Below are positions 15,391-23,286 of a stretch of DNA of 41,002 bases, one piece after another. A program made the translations under genes and the position numbers. Position 1 is the stretch's first letter. Every line of letters begins with the position of its first letter. This DNA is from Flavobacteriales bacterium (GTDB lineage: Bacteria > Bacteroidota > Bacteroidia > Flavobacteriales_F > PHOS-HE28): NCBI GenBank assembly GCA_013360395.1, contig JABWBQ010000026.1:1-41002 (forward strand), read 5' to 3'. Under the pieces are notes generated by a model that did no database searches, was not told the DNA's origin, and was given only the letters and a program-made list of their open reading frames with translations.

Positions 15391-16398
15391 ATGGACCCCC
15401 GTCCCCCCATCGCCGTGGTTCGCGGCGGCTATTCCGGCGAATCGGTGATCAGCCATCAGAGCGCGCAGCGCATGCTCTCGGCCATCGACCGCGCCCGCTT
15501 CGATCCGTTCTTCGTCACCATCACCCGCGAGGACTGGACCTGCGAACGACCGGACGGGACGGCCCTGCCCTTCGATCGGGCCGGCTTCCGCCTCGACCGT
15601 GGGAACGGGCTCGAACGCTTCGCCGTGGCCCTCATCGCCATCCATGGCCCGCCCGGCGAGGACGGCAAGCTGCAGGGCTATCTGGACATGCTGGGCGTGC
15701 CCTACCAGACCGGCGGTGTGCTGCCCATGGCGCTCAGCTTCAGCAAGTACGGCACCACGGCCCTCTTGCGGCAGCTCGGGTTCCGCGTGTCGCCCTCGGT
15801 GCTGTGGCACCGCGACCTGGTGGGCGACCGGCCCGTGCTCCCGGAAGGCATCGGCTACCCGTGCTTCGTGAAGCCCGACGAGAGCGGCAGCAGTCTGGGC
15901 GTCACCAAGGTGAAACGGCCCGAGGACCTGCCCGCCGCGCTGACAACGGCCTTCCGCGAATGCGCGCGCGTGATGGTGGAGGCCGCAGTGACCGGTCGCG
16001 AGCTCACCTGCGGTGTGATCCGGCTCAACGGTCGCGTGAAGGCCCTGCCGGTGTGCGAGATCCGCACGCCGCGCGAGTTCTTCGACTACGAGGCCAAGTA
16101 CCACGCCACCGACACGGAGGAGCTGGTGCCGGCGCCGCTGAGCCCGGCCGTGACGGCCCTGGTCCAACAGCGTTCGGCGGCCATCTACACCGCACTGGAC
16201 CTGCGCGGCATGGTGCGGGTGGACCACTTCTGGAGCGGCGGCGAAGTGGCGGATGACAACGCCCTGGTGACCATCGAGGTGAACACCACTCCGGGGTTCA
16301 GCCAGGCGAGCATCTACCCCAAGATGCTGGACGTGGACGGCCTGGGGGTGCCTGCGGCGGTGAACGGCTTGCTGGAGGACGGCCTCAACCGGCGGTAG
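15391..16398 (+). CDS. ddl: D-alanine--D-alanine ligase
   Basis: 335 residues, ATP-grasp. It makes the D-Ala-D-Ala terminus of peptidoglycan precursors. N-terminal GGYSGESVIS (12-21) holds the catalytic Glu17 and Ser; HGPPGEDGKLQG (85-96) is the family motif; KPDESGSSLGVTKV is the ATP-binding strand; EVNTTPGFSQASIYPKM closes the Mg2+/active site (ENxTPGxTxxSxxP in most members, here EVNTTPGFSQASIYP). Start ATG follows a -7-like element by 6 bp. The gene is divergent from the PASTA protein and overlaps the convergent rdgB by 14 bp. Confidence 0.95.
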   Translation: MDPRPPIAVVRGGYSGESVISHQSAQRMLSAIDRARFDPFFVTITREDWTCERPDGTALPFDRAGFRLDRGNGLERFAVALIAIHGPPGEDGKLQGYLDMLGVPYQTGGVLPMALSFSKYGTTALLRQLGFRVSPSVLWHRDLVGDRPVLPEGIGYPCFVKPDESGSSLGVTKVKRPEDLPAALTTAFRECARVMVEAAVTGRELTCGVIRLNGRVKALPVCEIRTPREFFDYEAKYHATDTEELVPAPLSPAVTALVQQRSAAIYTALDLRGMVRVDHFWSGGEVADDNALVTIEVNTTPGFSQASIYPKMLDVDGLGVPAAVNGLLEDGLNRR

Positions 16399-16969
16399 CA
16401 CCGCGCAGGTGCTCCAGCAGGGCGGCCGTGGCCCGGGCGCGGTGGCTGATGCGGTTCTTCTCCGCCGCGGTCATCTCAGCGAAGCTTCGTGCCTCGCCCG
16501 CCGGCGCGAACACCGGGTCGTAACCGAAACCGCCGGTCCCGCGCGGCGCGGTGAGGATGCACCCCTCCACCGCACCGTGGAACAGGCGTTCGCCGCCGTC
16601 CGCCACCAAGGCGATCACGGTGCGGAAACGGGCGCTGCGGTCGGTGCGGCCCTCCAGGGCTTGCAGCAACTTGTGCATGTTGGCCTGCGCATCGCGGTCC
16701 GCACCGGCATAGCGGGCACTGTGCACGCCCGGCGCGCCATCGAGCGCATCCACCTCCAGGCCCGTATCGTCAGCGATGCAGGGCAGCCCGCATCGGTGGT
16801 GCACCCAGCGGGCCTTTTGCACGGCGTTGGCCTCCAGGGTGTCCCCGGTCTCCGGCAGTTCCCCGCTCACGCCCACCTCTTCGGGGCCGAGCACGCGGTA
16901 CGAAGCGGGGAGCAGGGCGGCCAGTTCGGCCACCTTGCCCGGGTTGCGGGTGCACAGCACGAGCTCCAC
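16385..16969 (-). CDS. rdgB: XTP/dITP diphosphatase (non-canonical purine NTP pyrophosphatase)
   Basis: 194 residues, HAM1/RdgB family. It hydrolyses dITP, XTP and ITP to monophosphates, keeping deaminated purines out of DNA and RNA. The motifs are CTRNPGK (6-12, the T/SxNxxK signature), ADDTGLEVDALDGAPGVHSARYAG, GFGYDPVF, and SHRARA near the C-terminus. The start is GTG at 16969, which gives the normal family N-terminus MELVLCTRNPGK and lies 4 bp after a -7-like CATCTTCG. The 3' end overlaps ddl by 14 bp tail to tail; it is divergent from the wzx-like gene. Confidence 0.94.
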   Translation of the reverse strand: MELVLCTRNPGKVAELAALLPASYRVLGPEEVGVSGELPETGDTLEANAVQKARWVHHRCGLPCIADDTGLEVDALDGAPGVHSARYAGADRDAQANMHKLLQALEGRTDRSARFRTVIALVADGGERLFHGAVEGCILTAPRGTGGFGYDPVFAPAGEARSFAEMTAAEKNRISHRARATAALLEHLRGATAG

Positions 16970-16973
16970 ACCG

Positions 16974-16981
16974 CGAAGATG
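16974..16981 (-). promoter_or_regulatory. -7-like element of rdgB
   Basis: Minus-strand CATCTTCG, two mismatches from TAnnTTTG, ending 4 bp before the GTG start. Weak alone; supported by the same spacing in other genes. Confidence 0.3.
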
Positions 16982-17012
16982 CGCATCGCCGGGACGGGCC
17001 CGGCGGCCCGGT

Positions 17013-17020
17013 TACCTTTG
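17013..17020 (+). promoter_or_regulatory. -7 element of the first glycan-locus flippase gene
   Basis: TACCTTTG, a perfect match to the consensus. The first usable in-frame start, GTG 17040, lies 19 bp downstream, leaving a leader of about 13 nt. Confidence 0.55.
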
Positions 17021-17039
17021 GCGGTCCCACCACCTCGCA

Positions 17040-18449
17040 GTGCCCCTCCGCCGCGCCGTCGAACAGCTCCGCAACGACCTGCGCCGCATCCGCACCGAGG
17101 GCAGCTTCGCACGACACTCCTTCCAGGTGTTCTCCGGCAACGCGCTGGCCATGGCCAGCCAGCTGGTGCTCACCCCGCTGCTGGGCCGCATCTACGGCCC
17201 CGAGGCCTATGGCGTGTACGGCCTCTTCATGGCCCTGATGATGAACCTGTGCTTCGTGGCGGAGATGGGGCTGTCGGTGGCCTATGTGCTTCCGCGGGAC
17301 GAGGAGACCTTCCGCGACCTGTTCCGCATCAACCTCACCACGGCCGTCATCATCTGTGTGTTGACGGCGGTGGCGGCCCTGTTCGCCGAGCACTTCTACG
17401 CGCTGGCGCCGAGCTGGAGGGCCTTGGGGGGCTGGGTGCATTTCGTGGGCCCGGCCGCGCTGCTCTATGCGCTCAGCGTGTATTTCACCCAGTGGCTCAC
17501 GCGCGCCAAGCTTTTCAAGGTGAGCGCCTTCACCGGGGCCACGCTCGACCTGACCACGCGCCTGGTGAACCTGTTCTACGGCCTGCTGAGCAGCACCCGT
17601 TCGCTGGGCCTGATCCTGGGCGATGCCGTGGTGCGCACGGCCATCATCCCCGTGTACGTACGGCCGCTGATGAAGCACGGCATGCGCGAGGTGTTCACCC
17701 ACTGGAACTGGGGCCGCATGCGCACCACCCTGCGTGAGTACCGCCGTTATCCGCTGATGGTCTTCCCCGAGCGCTGGGTGGCCAGCCTGGGCCTGCAGCT
17801 GCCGGTGTTCGCCCTGAGCGGCGACCTGGCCGCCGTGGGGCACTTCTCCCTGGGGGCCAGCCTGCTGCTGATCCCCCTGCGCCTGTTCGGTTTCTCCTTC
17901 AGCACGGTGTACATGCAGAAGGCGTCCGAGCTGCGCGACCAGCCCGGGGAGCTGCGGCGCATCACCATGGGCCTGTACAAACGGCTGTACGGTGTGGGCC
18001 TCGTGCCGTTCCTGCTGCTCACCTTCTTCGCCGACGAGGCCTTCGGTCTGCTCTTCGGTGGCCCCTGGCGCGACGCGGGCGTGTTCACCGCCTACATGGG
18101 CGGCTTCTTTTTCTTCCGTTTGCTGTGCGACCCCATGGTGTCGCTGTTCAACGTGCAGCGGCGCGAGCATGTGAACCTGGTGTTCCAGGTGGCGCTCACG
18201 GTGGCCCGCGTGGCGGCCATGGCCCTGGCCGGCGCCCTGGGGCTGGGCTCCGGCGGCATCATGCTGGGCTATGCCCTGGTGAGCATGGCCGGTTACATGG
18301 TGATGTCCACCCACATGCTCTCTTCGGTGGGGCTGGCCGGCCTGCGCACCACGGTGAAGTTCACCCTGCTGCTGGCCGCCGCCGCCGCCGGGATGGCCGC
18401 CGTGCGCTACGCGGTCTTCGGCAGCTGGTTCCCGGTGTACGGCGGCTGA
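17040..18449 (+). CDS. Wzx-like polysaccharide flippase
   Basis: 469 residues, MOP-superfamily polysaccharide transporter with about 12 hydrophobic helices. After a basic cytoplasmic start (PLRRAVEQLRNDLRRIRTEG) comes the typical first helix FSGNALAMASQLVLTPLLGRIYGPEAYGVYGLF. Wzx proteins move undecaprenyl-linked glycan units from the inner to the periplasmic face of the cytoplasmic membrane. Start GTG 17040 is chosen because it follows a perfect -7 element and gives a full-length N-terminus; the frame is open further upstream but would run through rdgB's promoter and coding region. Followed by a methyltransferase and glycosyltransferases on the same strand, which supports a role in surface glycan export. 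Confidence 0.88.
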   Translation: MPLRRAVEQLRNDLRRIRTEGSFARHSFQVFSGNALAMASQLVLTPLLGRIYGPEAYGVYGLFMALMMNLCFVAEMGLSVAYVLPRDEETFRDLFRINLTTAVIICVLTAVAALFAEHFYALAPSWRALGGWVHFVGPAALLYALSVYFTQWLTRAKLFKVSAFTGATLDLTTRLVNLFYGLLSSTRSLGLILGDAVVRTAIIPVYVRPLMKHGMREVFTHWNWGRMRTTLREYRRYPLMVFPERWVASLGLQLPVFALSGDLAAVGHFSLGASLLLIPLRLFGFSFSTVYMQKASELRDQPGELRRITMGLYKRLYGVGLVPFLLLTFFADEAFGLLFGGPWRDAGVFTAYMGGFFFFRLLCDPMVSLFNVQRREHVNLVFQVALTVARVAAMALAGALGLGSGGIMLGYALVSMAGYMVMSTHMLSSVGLAGLRTTVKFTLLLAAAAAGMAAVRYAVFGSWFPVYGG

Positions 18450-18469
18450 TGCCCTTGGCGGACCATGGA

Positions 18470-18477
18470 TATCTTTG
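18470..18477 (+). promoter_or_regulatory. -7 element of the methyltransferase gene
   Basis: TATCTTTG, a perfect consensus match, 5 bp before ATG 18483. It overlaps an alternative upstream ATG (18465), which therefore probably is not used. Confidence 0.55.
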
Positions 18478-18482
18478 GCCGC

Positions 18483-19274
18483 ATGGGCCGATTCGACCCG
18501 GAGGCTTACTGGGATGAACGCTTGCGCACGAGCACCGGGCTCACCGGCGTGGGCTATCTGGGCCTCGGCGAGCCCTTCAACCGCTGGATGTACCGCGTGC
18601 GCCGCAAGGTGTTCCACCGCGTGGCCCGCACGCACCTGCCCACCACCGGGGGCCTCCATGTCCTGGACATCGGCTCGGGCACCGGGCAGTACCTGGAGGC
18701 CTGGCGCGACCTCGGGGCCGCGCGCATCGTGGGCAGCGACATCACCGCCACGGCCGTGGAGCGCCTCTCCCGGGCGATGCCGGACGTGCAGGTGCTGCGC
18801 ATGGACGTGAGCGACCGCGCGGCCCTGCCCGACGCACGCTTCGATGCCATCACCTGCATGGACGTGCTCTTCCACGTGGTGGACGACGCGAAGCTCGAAC
18901 AGGCCCTGGCCAACCTGCGCCTGCTGCTGAAGCCGGGCGGTGTGCTGTTCCTGTCGGACATCTTCGTGCACGGCCGCGACCACAAGCAGGAGCACTTCAC
19001 CACCCGGTCGCTGGCCACCTACACGGCTGCGTTGGAGCGCAACGGGCTGCGCGTGGTGCGGCGCCATCCTGTGTTCCACCTCCTGAACCGGCCGTTGGAT
19101 TCGGACTCGCCCCTGCTGCACCGCTGGTGGGGCCTGGTGATGCGCGTGTGCAAATGGCATCCCGCGCTCGGCGGCGCCCTGGCCGCGGCGGTCTATCCCC
19201 TGGAGCTGCTGCTGGTGCGCATGCGCCGCGAAGGCGTGTCGGCCGAGATCATGGTGTGCGTTCCGCAACCCTGA
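18483..19274 (+). CDS. Class I SAM-dependent methyltransferase
   Basis: 263 residues from ATG 18483; a longer start at 18465 would lie on the promoter. Rossmann motif I is VLDIGSGTGQYLEAW, the second-strand acid is IVGSDITATAV, and DAITCMDVLFHVVDD plus LLKPGGVLFLSDIF complete a methyltransf_11/25-type domain. The C-terminal part (about 215-250) has a hydrophobic patch (LGGALAAAVYPLELLLVRM) that could touch the membrane. The acceptor is not predictable; position between a flippase and glycosyltransferases suggests a glycan, lipid-sugar or nucleotide-sugar substrate. GT4 follows after 6 bp. Confidence 0.85.
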   Translation: MGRFDPEAYWDERLRTSTGLTGVGYLGLGEPFNRWMYRVRRKVFHRVARTHLPTTGGLHVLDIGSGTGQYLEAWRDLGAARIVGSDITATAVERLSRAMPDVQVLRMDVSDRAALPDARFDAITCMDVLFHVVDDAKLEQALANLRLLLKPGGVLFLSDIFVHGRDHKQEHFTTRSLATYTAALERNGLRVVRRHPVFHLLNRPLDSDSPLLHRWWGLVMRVCKWHPALGGALAAAVYPLELLLVRMRREGVSAEIMVCVPQP

Positions 19275-19280
19275 GCCCGC

Positions 19281-20420
19281 ATGCACGTCCTGCATATCGT
19301 GGGCTGGTATCCCAACCACCTCAAGCCTTTCGAGACCCCCTTCATCGAGCGTCACGTACGTGCGCTGGACCCCCTGTGCACCAACACGGTGTGGCACATC
19401 GATGTGCGCCAGGGCCGGCGGTGGGGGCTGCACCGGCGCAGCCTGCGGGCCGACCGTACGCTGGTGCTCACCACCCCGCTGCGCCGGTGGTTGCTGCTGG
19501 AATGGCTGGCCACCGCCCTGGTGCTGTGGGCCTGGGCCACGCGCCCGCGGAGCATGCGGTGCGACGTGATCGACTTCCACATCCCCTATCCGAACTGCGC
19601 GCGCCTGGACCTGCTGCGCCGGGTGATGCGCCGACCCATGGTGATCACCGAGCACTGGAGCATCTACCGCCTGGGCCTGAAGTCGGGCGCCCGGGGGCTC
19701 GACCGCATCCGCCGCATCTTCCACCAGGGCGTGCCCCTGATCGTCGTTTCGCGTGCGCTGGCGGACGACATCCTGGACTTCGCCGGGCCGCCGCACCCGC
19801 CGGTGCACCAGGTGGCCAACGCGGTGGACACCGCGCTGTTCAGCCCGGATGGAAGCGCAAGGGAGCCCGGCCGCTTCTTCGCCATCGCCACCTGGCGCTA
19901 CCCGAAACGCCCGGTGCTGCTGGTGGAGACCATCGCGCTGCTGCGGGCCCGCGGCCGTGATGCCCGCCTGCGCATCGCCGGCGGCGGTGATGAACTGCCC
20001 GCCATCCGGGAGGCCATCGTGCGCAGCGGCATGCAGGACCATGTGACCCTGATCGGCCAGGCCGCACCGGAGGCCGCCGCCGCCGAGATGCGCCGGGCCC
20101 ACGCCCTGCTGCACGCCAGCGACTACGAGACCTTCTCGGCCGTATGCACCGAGGCCCTCTGCTGCGGCACGCCGGTGGTGGCCTCGCACGTGGGCGGCAT
20201 CCGCGAATACCTCACCCCCGCGCTGGGCACGCCCGTTGCCCGGAACAGTGCCGAGGAATGGGCCGGGGCCATCGACCGCGATTGGGACCGGCTGCTGGCG
20301 CTGCGGCCCGAAGCGCTTGCCGAGGCCATCCGTCCGCTGGTGGACGCCCGCCTGGTCGCCGAACGCTATGTGGCGGCGCTGCGCACGGTGGCCGCCGGGC
20401 CGAAACCCGCACGGCCATGA
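19281..20420 (+). CDS. Glycosyltransferase family 4
   Basis: 379 residues, GT-B fold. The N-terminal half begins with MHVLHIVGWYPNHLKPFETPFIERHVRAL, typical of GT4 acceptor domains, and contains DVIDFHIPYPNC and VITEHWSIYRLG. The C-terminal donor domain shows IATWRYPKRPVLLVETIALL, RIAGGGDELPAIREAI, and the EX7E-like segment SDYETFSAVCTEALCCGTPVVASHVGGIREYL. The retaining sugar transfer and the cytoplasmic/inner-membrane location are family knowledge; donor and acceptor are unknown. Stop overlaps the next GT gene (ATGA), part of a translationally coupled run of three glycosyltransferases. Confidence 0.9.
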   Translation: MHVLHIVGWYPNHLKPFETPFIERHVRALDPLCTNTVWHIDVRQGRRWGLHRRSLRADRTLVLTTPLRRWLLLEWLATALVLWAWATRPRSMRCDVIDFHIPYPNCARLDLLRRVMRRPMVITEHWSIYRLGLKSGARGLDRIRRIFHQGVPLIVVSRALADDILDFAGPPHPPVHQVANAVDTALFSPDGSAREPGRFFAIATWRYPKRPVLLVETIALLRARGRDARLRIAGGGDELPAIREAIVRSGMQDHVTLIGQAAPEAAAAEMRRAHALLHASDYETFSAVCTEALCCGTPVVASHVGGIREYLTPALGTPVARNSAEEWAGAIDRDWDRLLALRPEALAEAIRPLVDARLVAERYVAALRTVAAGPKPARP

Positions 20421-21745
20421 AGGTCCTGTTCATCACCCACCAGTTCCCGCCGCTCAACATCGGCGGTTCACACAGACCCTTCAAGTTCGTCAAGCACCTG
20501 CACCGCTCGGGCATCGACCCGGTGGTGATCACCCCGCAGGCCGACGCCCATCGCGGGGAGGCCCTGGACAAGGCGGTGACCGGGCTGCACGAAGGCACGG
20601 TGATCCTGCGCACACCGGTGGACCCGCCCACCTGGATGGACCGGGTCCGGGGTTCCTACTACCTGAACACGCGCGACCCGGAAGCACGCCGCTGGCGGCG
20701 GCACCTGCTGGCCGCGGCGGACCAGGCCGCGCGCGACCACGACCTGAAGGCGGTGATCATCTCCATACCGCCCTTCAGCACCGGTGCGCTCGGCGTGGAG
20801 GTGGCCCGCCGCCTGAAGCTGCCCCTGCTGGTGGACCTGCGCGATGCGTGGAGCCTGTGGACCATCACCCCCTATGTGAGCCGGCTGCACTTCCTGCGGC
20901 GCAGGGCGCATGAGCGGCGCCTGTTGCGCGCGGCCGATGCCGTCACGGTGACCTCGCCGCAGACCATCGCCGACCTGCAGGCCCTGCACCCCATGGTGCC
21001 CGCGGACCGGTTCCACTTGGTGACCAACGGCTACGACCAGGAACCGCCCGCCGTGCCCGCGGAGGTCCGCCTGCCGCCGGCCACGGCGCAGCGTCCCTTC
21101 ACCATCGGCTACGTGGGCAGCTTCTACTACACCCCGTACCAGCGCGAACTGATGTTCAAGCCGTGGTGGCGCAAGAAGCCCTGGCAGTGGCTGCAGTACG
21201 CCCCACGCCGGGAGGACTGGCGTTACCGCTCCCCCTGGGCCTTCTTCCGCGCACTGCAGGCCCTGCGGCAGCGGCGGCCCGACCTCTTCGCCCTGGTGCG
21301 CGTGGAGTTCATCGGCGATGTGCCGCCCTGGCTCGCCGCCATGGTGCGTGAGCACGGGCTGGAGGACAAGGTGAAGCTGCGCGGCCGGGTGGACCACGCC
21401 GCCTCGATCCGCTTCCAGGCGGCGTGCGACGCCCTGCTCATCACTTCGGCCAAGGTGGTGGGCGGGCGCGATTACAGCATCGCGGGCAAGACCTTCGAAT
21501 ACGTGGCCCAGGTGAAGCCCATGCTGGCCTTCGTGTGCGAAGGGGCGCAGCATGACCTGTTGGAACGCACCGGCCTGGCCGTGCACTGCCCGCCGGACGA
21601 CCCCGGCGCCGCGGCCGACCGGATCGCGGCCCTGCTCGAGGGCCGCTGCACCCTGCGGCCCGATGCGGCCTGCATCCGCGACCTGCACATCGAACGCATC
21701 ACGGACCGCTTCGCACAGGTCGTGAAGGCCATCGCCACCAAGTGA
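20417..21745 (+). CDS. Glycosyltransferase (GT4-like) with aromatic-rich insertion
   Basis: 442 residues, GT-B fold. The N-terminal LFITHQFPPLNIGGSHRPFKFVKHL is the usual GT4 start with a Gly-rich loop; VDLRDAWSLW and VTVTSPQTIADL mark the domain linker. The donor-binding half starts at FTIGYVGSFYY. Between it and the next helix lies an unusual aromatic and basic stretch (about 237-275, with PWWRKKPWQW and DWRYRSPWAFF), likely a membrane-interface or acceptor-recognition insert. The usual final Glu motif appears as IAGKTFEYVAQVKPMLAFV. Sugar specificity is unknown. Four-base overlap with the preceding GT gene and TGATG overlap with the following GT2 gene. Confidence 0.86.
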   Translation: MKVLFITHQFPPLNIGGSHRPFKFVKHLHRSGIDPVVITPQADAHRGEALDKAVTGLHEGTVILRTPVDPPTWMDRVRGSYYLNTRDPEARRWRRHLLAAADQAARDHDLKAVIISIPPFSTGALGVEVARRLKLPLLVDLRDAWSLWTITPYVSRLHFLRRRAHERRLLRAADAVTVTSPQTIADLQALHPMVPADRFHLVTNGYDQEPPAVPAEVRLPPATAQRPFTIGYVGSFYYTPYQRELMFKPWWRKKPWQWLQYAPRREDWRYRSPWAFFRALQALRQRRPDLFALVRVEFIGDVPPWLAAMVREHGLEDKVKLRGRVDHAASIRFQAACDALLITSAKVVGGRDYSIAGKTFEYVAQVKPMLAFVCEGAQHDLLERTGLAVHCPPDDPGAAADRIAALLEGRCTLRPDAACIRDLHIERITDRFAQVVKAIATK

Positions 21746-22560
21746 TGGAACGCCCCGCACCGCTCGTCAGCATCGTGATGCCCGCCTACAACGCGGAGCG
21801 CTACATCGGCGAGGCCGTCCGTTCGGTGCTGGGCCAGACGCTCGCCGACTGGGAGCTGGTGATCGTGAACGACGGCAGCACGGACGGCACGGGGGCCGTG
21901 GTCGATGCCCTGCGCGACCCGCGGATCACCGTGCTGCACAAGGCGAACGGCGGCATCGGCAGCGCGCGCAACAGGGCGCTCGAAGTGGCCCGAGGCACTT
22001 TCCTCTGCTTCCTGGACGCGGACGACGTGATGCCCCCGCACAGCCTGGAGGCGCGTGTGGCGGTGTTCCGCAACGACCCCGGCCTGGGCATGGTGGACGG
22101 CGTGGTGCGGGTGATGGACGCCGGCCTGGAGCGCGAGCTGCGCGTGTACACGCCACAGAACACGGACAACGCCTTCCACGAGCTGGTCACCTTCAGCGGC
22201 CGCTGCTTCATGGGCCCCAGCTGGATGCTGCGCTGGGATGCGGACCGCATGCTCCGGTTCGAGGAGGGGATCACCCACGCCGAGGACCTGTTCTTCTTCA
22301 TGTGCTTCGGCAAGGGCCGACGTTTCGGCTTCACCCCGGAGCCCATCCTTTGGTACCGCCGCACGGGGACCAGTTCCATGACCACCAACCTCGAGGGCAT
22401 GGAGCGTTCCATGATCTGGATCGGCAGCGAACTGCGCCGGCGCGGGATGGTCAACCCCTCCGAGGCCGCCACGTTCGCGTTGAAGCGCAGGCGGATGATG
22501 GCCGGAGCCTACTGGCATCGCGGGCAGGTCCTGCGCGCCTTCCGCGCCCTGCTGCGCTGA
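21745..22560 (+). CDS. Glycosyltransferase family 2
   Basis: 271 residues, GT-A fold. VSIVMPAYNAERYIGEAVRSVLGQT is the standard GT2 nucleotide-binding start; VNDGSTDGT and FLDADDVM give the two Asp motifs (the latter the DxD metal site). The acceptor side has EEGITHAEDLFFFMCF with the probable catalytic ED pair. No transmembrane helices are evident, so it is a soluble or peripheral inverting enzyme adding one sugar. The ATG at 21745 overlaps the preceding stop as TGATG; a GTG three bases earlier (21742) is a possible alternative. It is convergent with the next gene, only 6 bp from stop to stop. Confidence 0.9.
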   Translation: MERPAPLVSIVMPAYNAERYIGEAVRSVLGQTLADWELVIVNDGSTDGTGAVVDALRDPRITVLHKANGGIGSARNRALEVARGTFLCFLDADDVMPPHSLEARVAVFRNDPGLGMVDGVVRVMDAGLERELRVYTPQNTDNAFHELVTFSGRCFMGPSWMLRWDADRMLRFEEGITHAEDLFFFMCFGKGRRFGFTPEPILWYRRTGTSSMTTNLEGMERSMIWIGSELRRRGMVNPSEAATFALKRRRMMAGAYWHRGQVLRAFRALLR

Positions 22561-22566
22561 CCGCGC

Positions 22567-23208
22567 TCACTTCACGGCCTCCACGTACAGCGATTCCCGG
22601 CTGCGCACCTCGGTGTCGTTGATCAGTGCCGGGTCATGGCCCTGGCGGTAGGCCATGCGTTCCACCTGGCGGAACCCGCTGCGCTCCAGCAACAGCTGCA
22701 AGGTCTCCAGGTCGTAGATGAACAGGTGGCCGTGGTTGCGGAACACGCCGTTGATGCACTGCATCATGGTGTCGTACCCGTCCTCGTGCGGCATGCGGCG
22801 CACGCCACCGTTGCGGCGGTCCTTGTAGATGTCGATGAGCATCTCCCCGTCGGGCACCACGATGCGCACGCGCCCCCCCGGCCGCAGCAGCCGGTGGAAC
22901 TCGCGCAGGTTGCGCGCGCAGGCCTCCAGGGGGATGTGCTCCAGGCAGTGCTCGGTGAAGATGCCGTCGAACCGCCCGTCGGGGAACGGATAACTGTGCC
23001 GCACGATGTCCCAGCACACATCGATGCCGGGGTTCCAGATGTAGTCCAGGTTGACGAACGCGTCGTGGGTGTTGGGGCCGCAGCCCACATCGAGGTAGCG
23101 CTTGGAGGCGGGGACCCGGCGCGCCTGCCAGCGGGCGTTGCGGATCAACGCCGAGATGGTGAGCTGCACCTTGTACCTGTCGATGAGCCTGCGGCGGGCG
23201 GTCGCCAT
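22567..23208 (-). CDS. SAM-dependent methyltransferase (methyltransf_11-like)
   Basis: 213 residues. Motif I is YLDVGCGPNTHDAFVNLDY, and RFDGIFTEHCLEHIP and LLRPGGRVRIVVPDGEML are the following strands; this variant, with the Gly-poor NLDY second acid and EHxLEH, is common in capsule and O-antigen loci. The substrate is unknown but probably a sugar in the same glycan. The gene is the last on the minus strand of a set with a GT4 enzyme and a Wzy-like protein, but has its own consensus -7 element TATATTTG 52 bp upstream. It meets the GT2 gene tail to tail. Confidence 0.87.
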   Translation of the reverse strand: MATARRRLIDRYKVQLTISALIRNARWQARRVPASKRYLDVGCGPNTHDAFVNLDYIWNPGIDVCWDIVRHSYPFPDGRFDGIFTEHCLEHIPLEACARNLREFHRLLRPGGRVRIVVPDGEMLIDIYKDRRNGGVRRMPHEDGYDTMMQCINGVFRNHGHLFIYDLETLQLLLERSGFRQVERMAYRQGHDPALINDTEVRSRESLYVEAVK

Positions 23209-23260
23209 GCGGAACGGTTTCGTGGCCCACCGCGAAGGTCAAGGGGGGCGGTGCGGCGGC

Positions 23261-23268
23261 CAAATATA
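23261..23268 (-). promoter_or_regulatory. -7 element upstream of the minus-strand methyltransferase
   Basis: Minus-strand TATATTTG is a perfect TAnnTTTG match in the 78-bp gap between the GT4 stop and the methyltransferase start. Leader about 45 nt; no clear -33 TTG was seen. Confidence 0.5.
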
Positions 23269-23286
23269 GGCGCGGGCCCCTGCGCC

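Noticed and set aside
18465-18482. Upstream ATG for the first methyltransferase
   Set aside because: It overlaps the perfect -7 element (18470-18477). The next in-frame ATG, 18483, follows the element by 5 bp as in other genes here.
16770-20189. A 1139-codon open frame on the minus strand
   Set aside because: It is antisense to the wzx-like, methyltransferase and GT4 genes, has low-complexity His/Gln/Gly-rich protein sequence and no domain. High GC makes such long shadow frames common.
21742-21744. GTG start for the GT2 gene
   Set aside because: Possible, but it adds only one residue and the adjacent ATG forms the common TGATG overlap.
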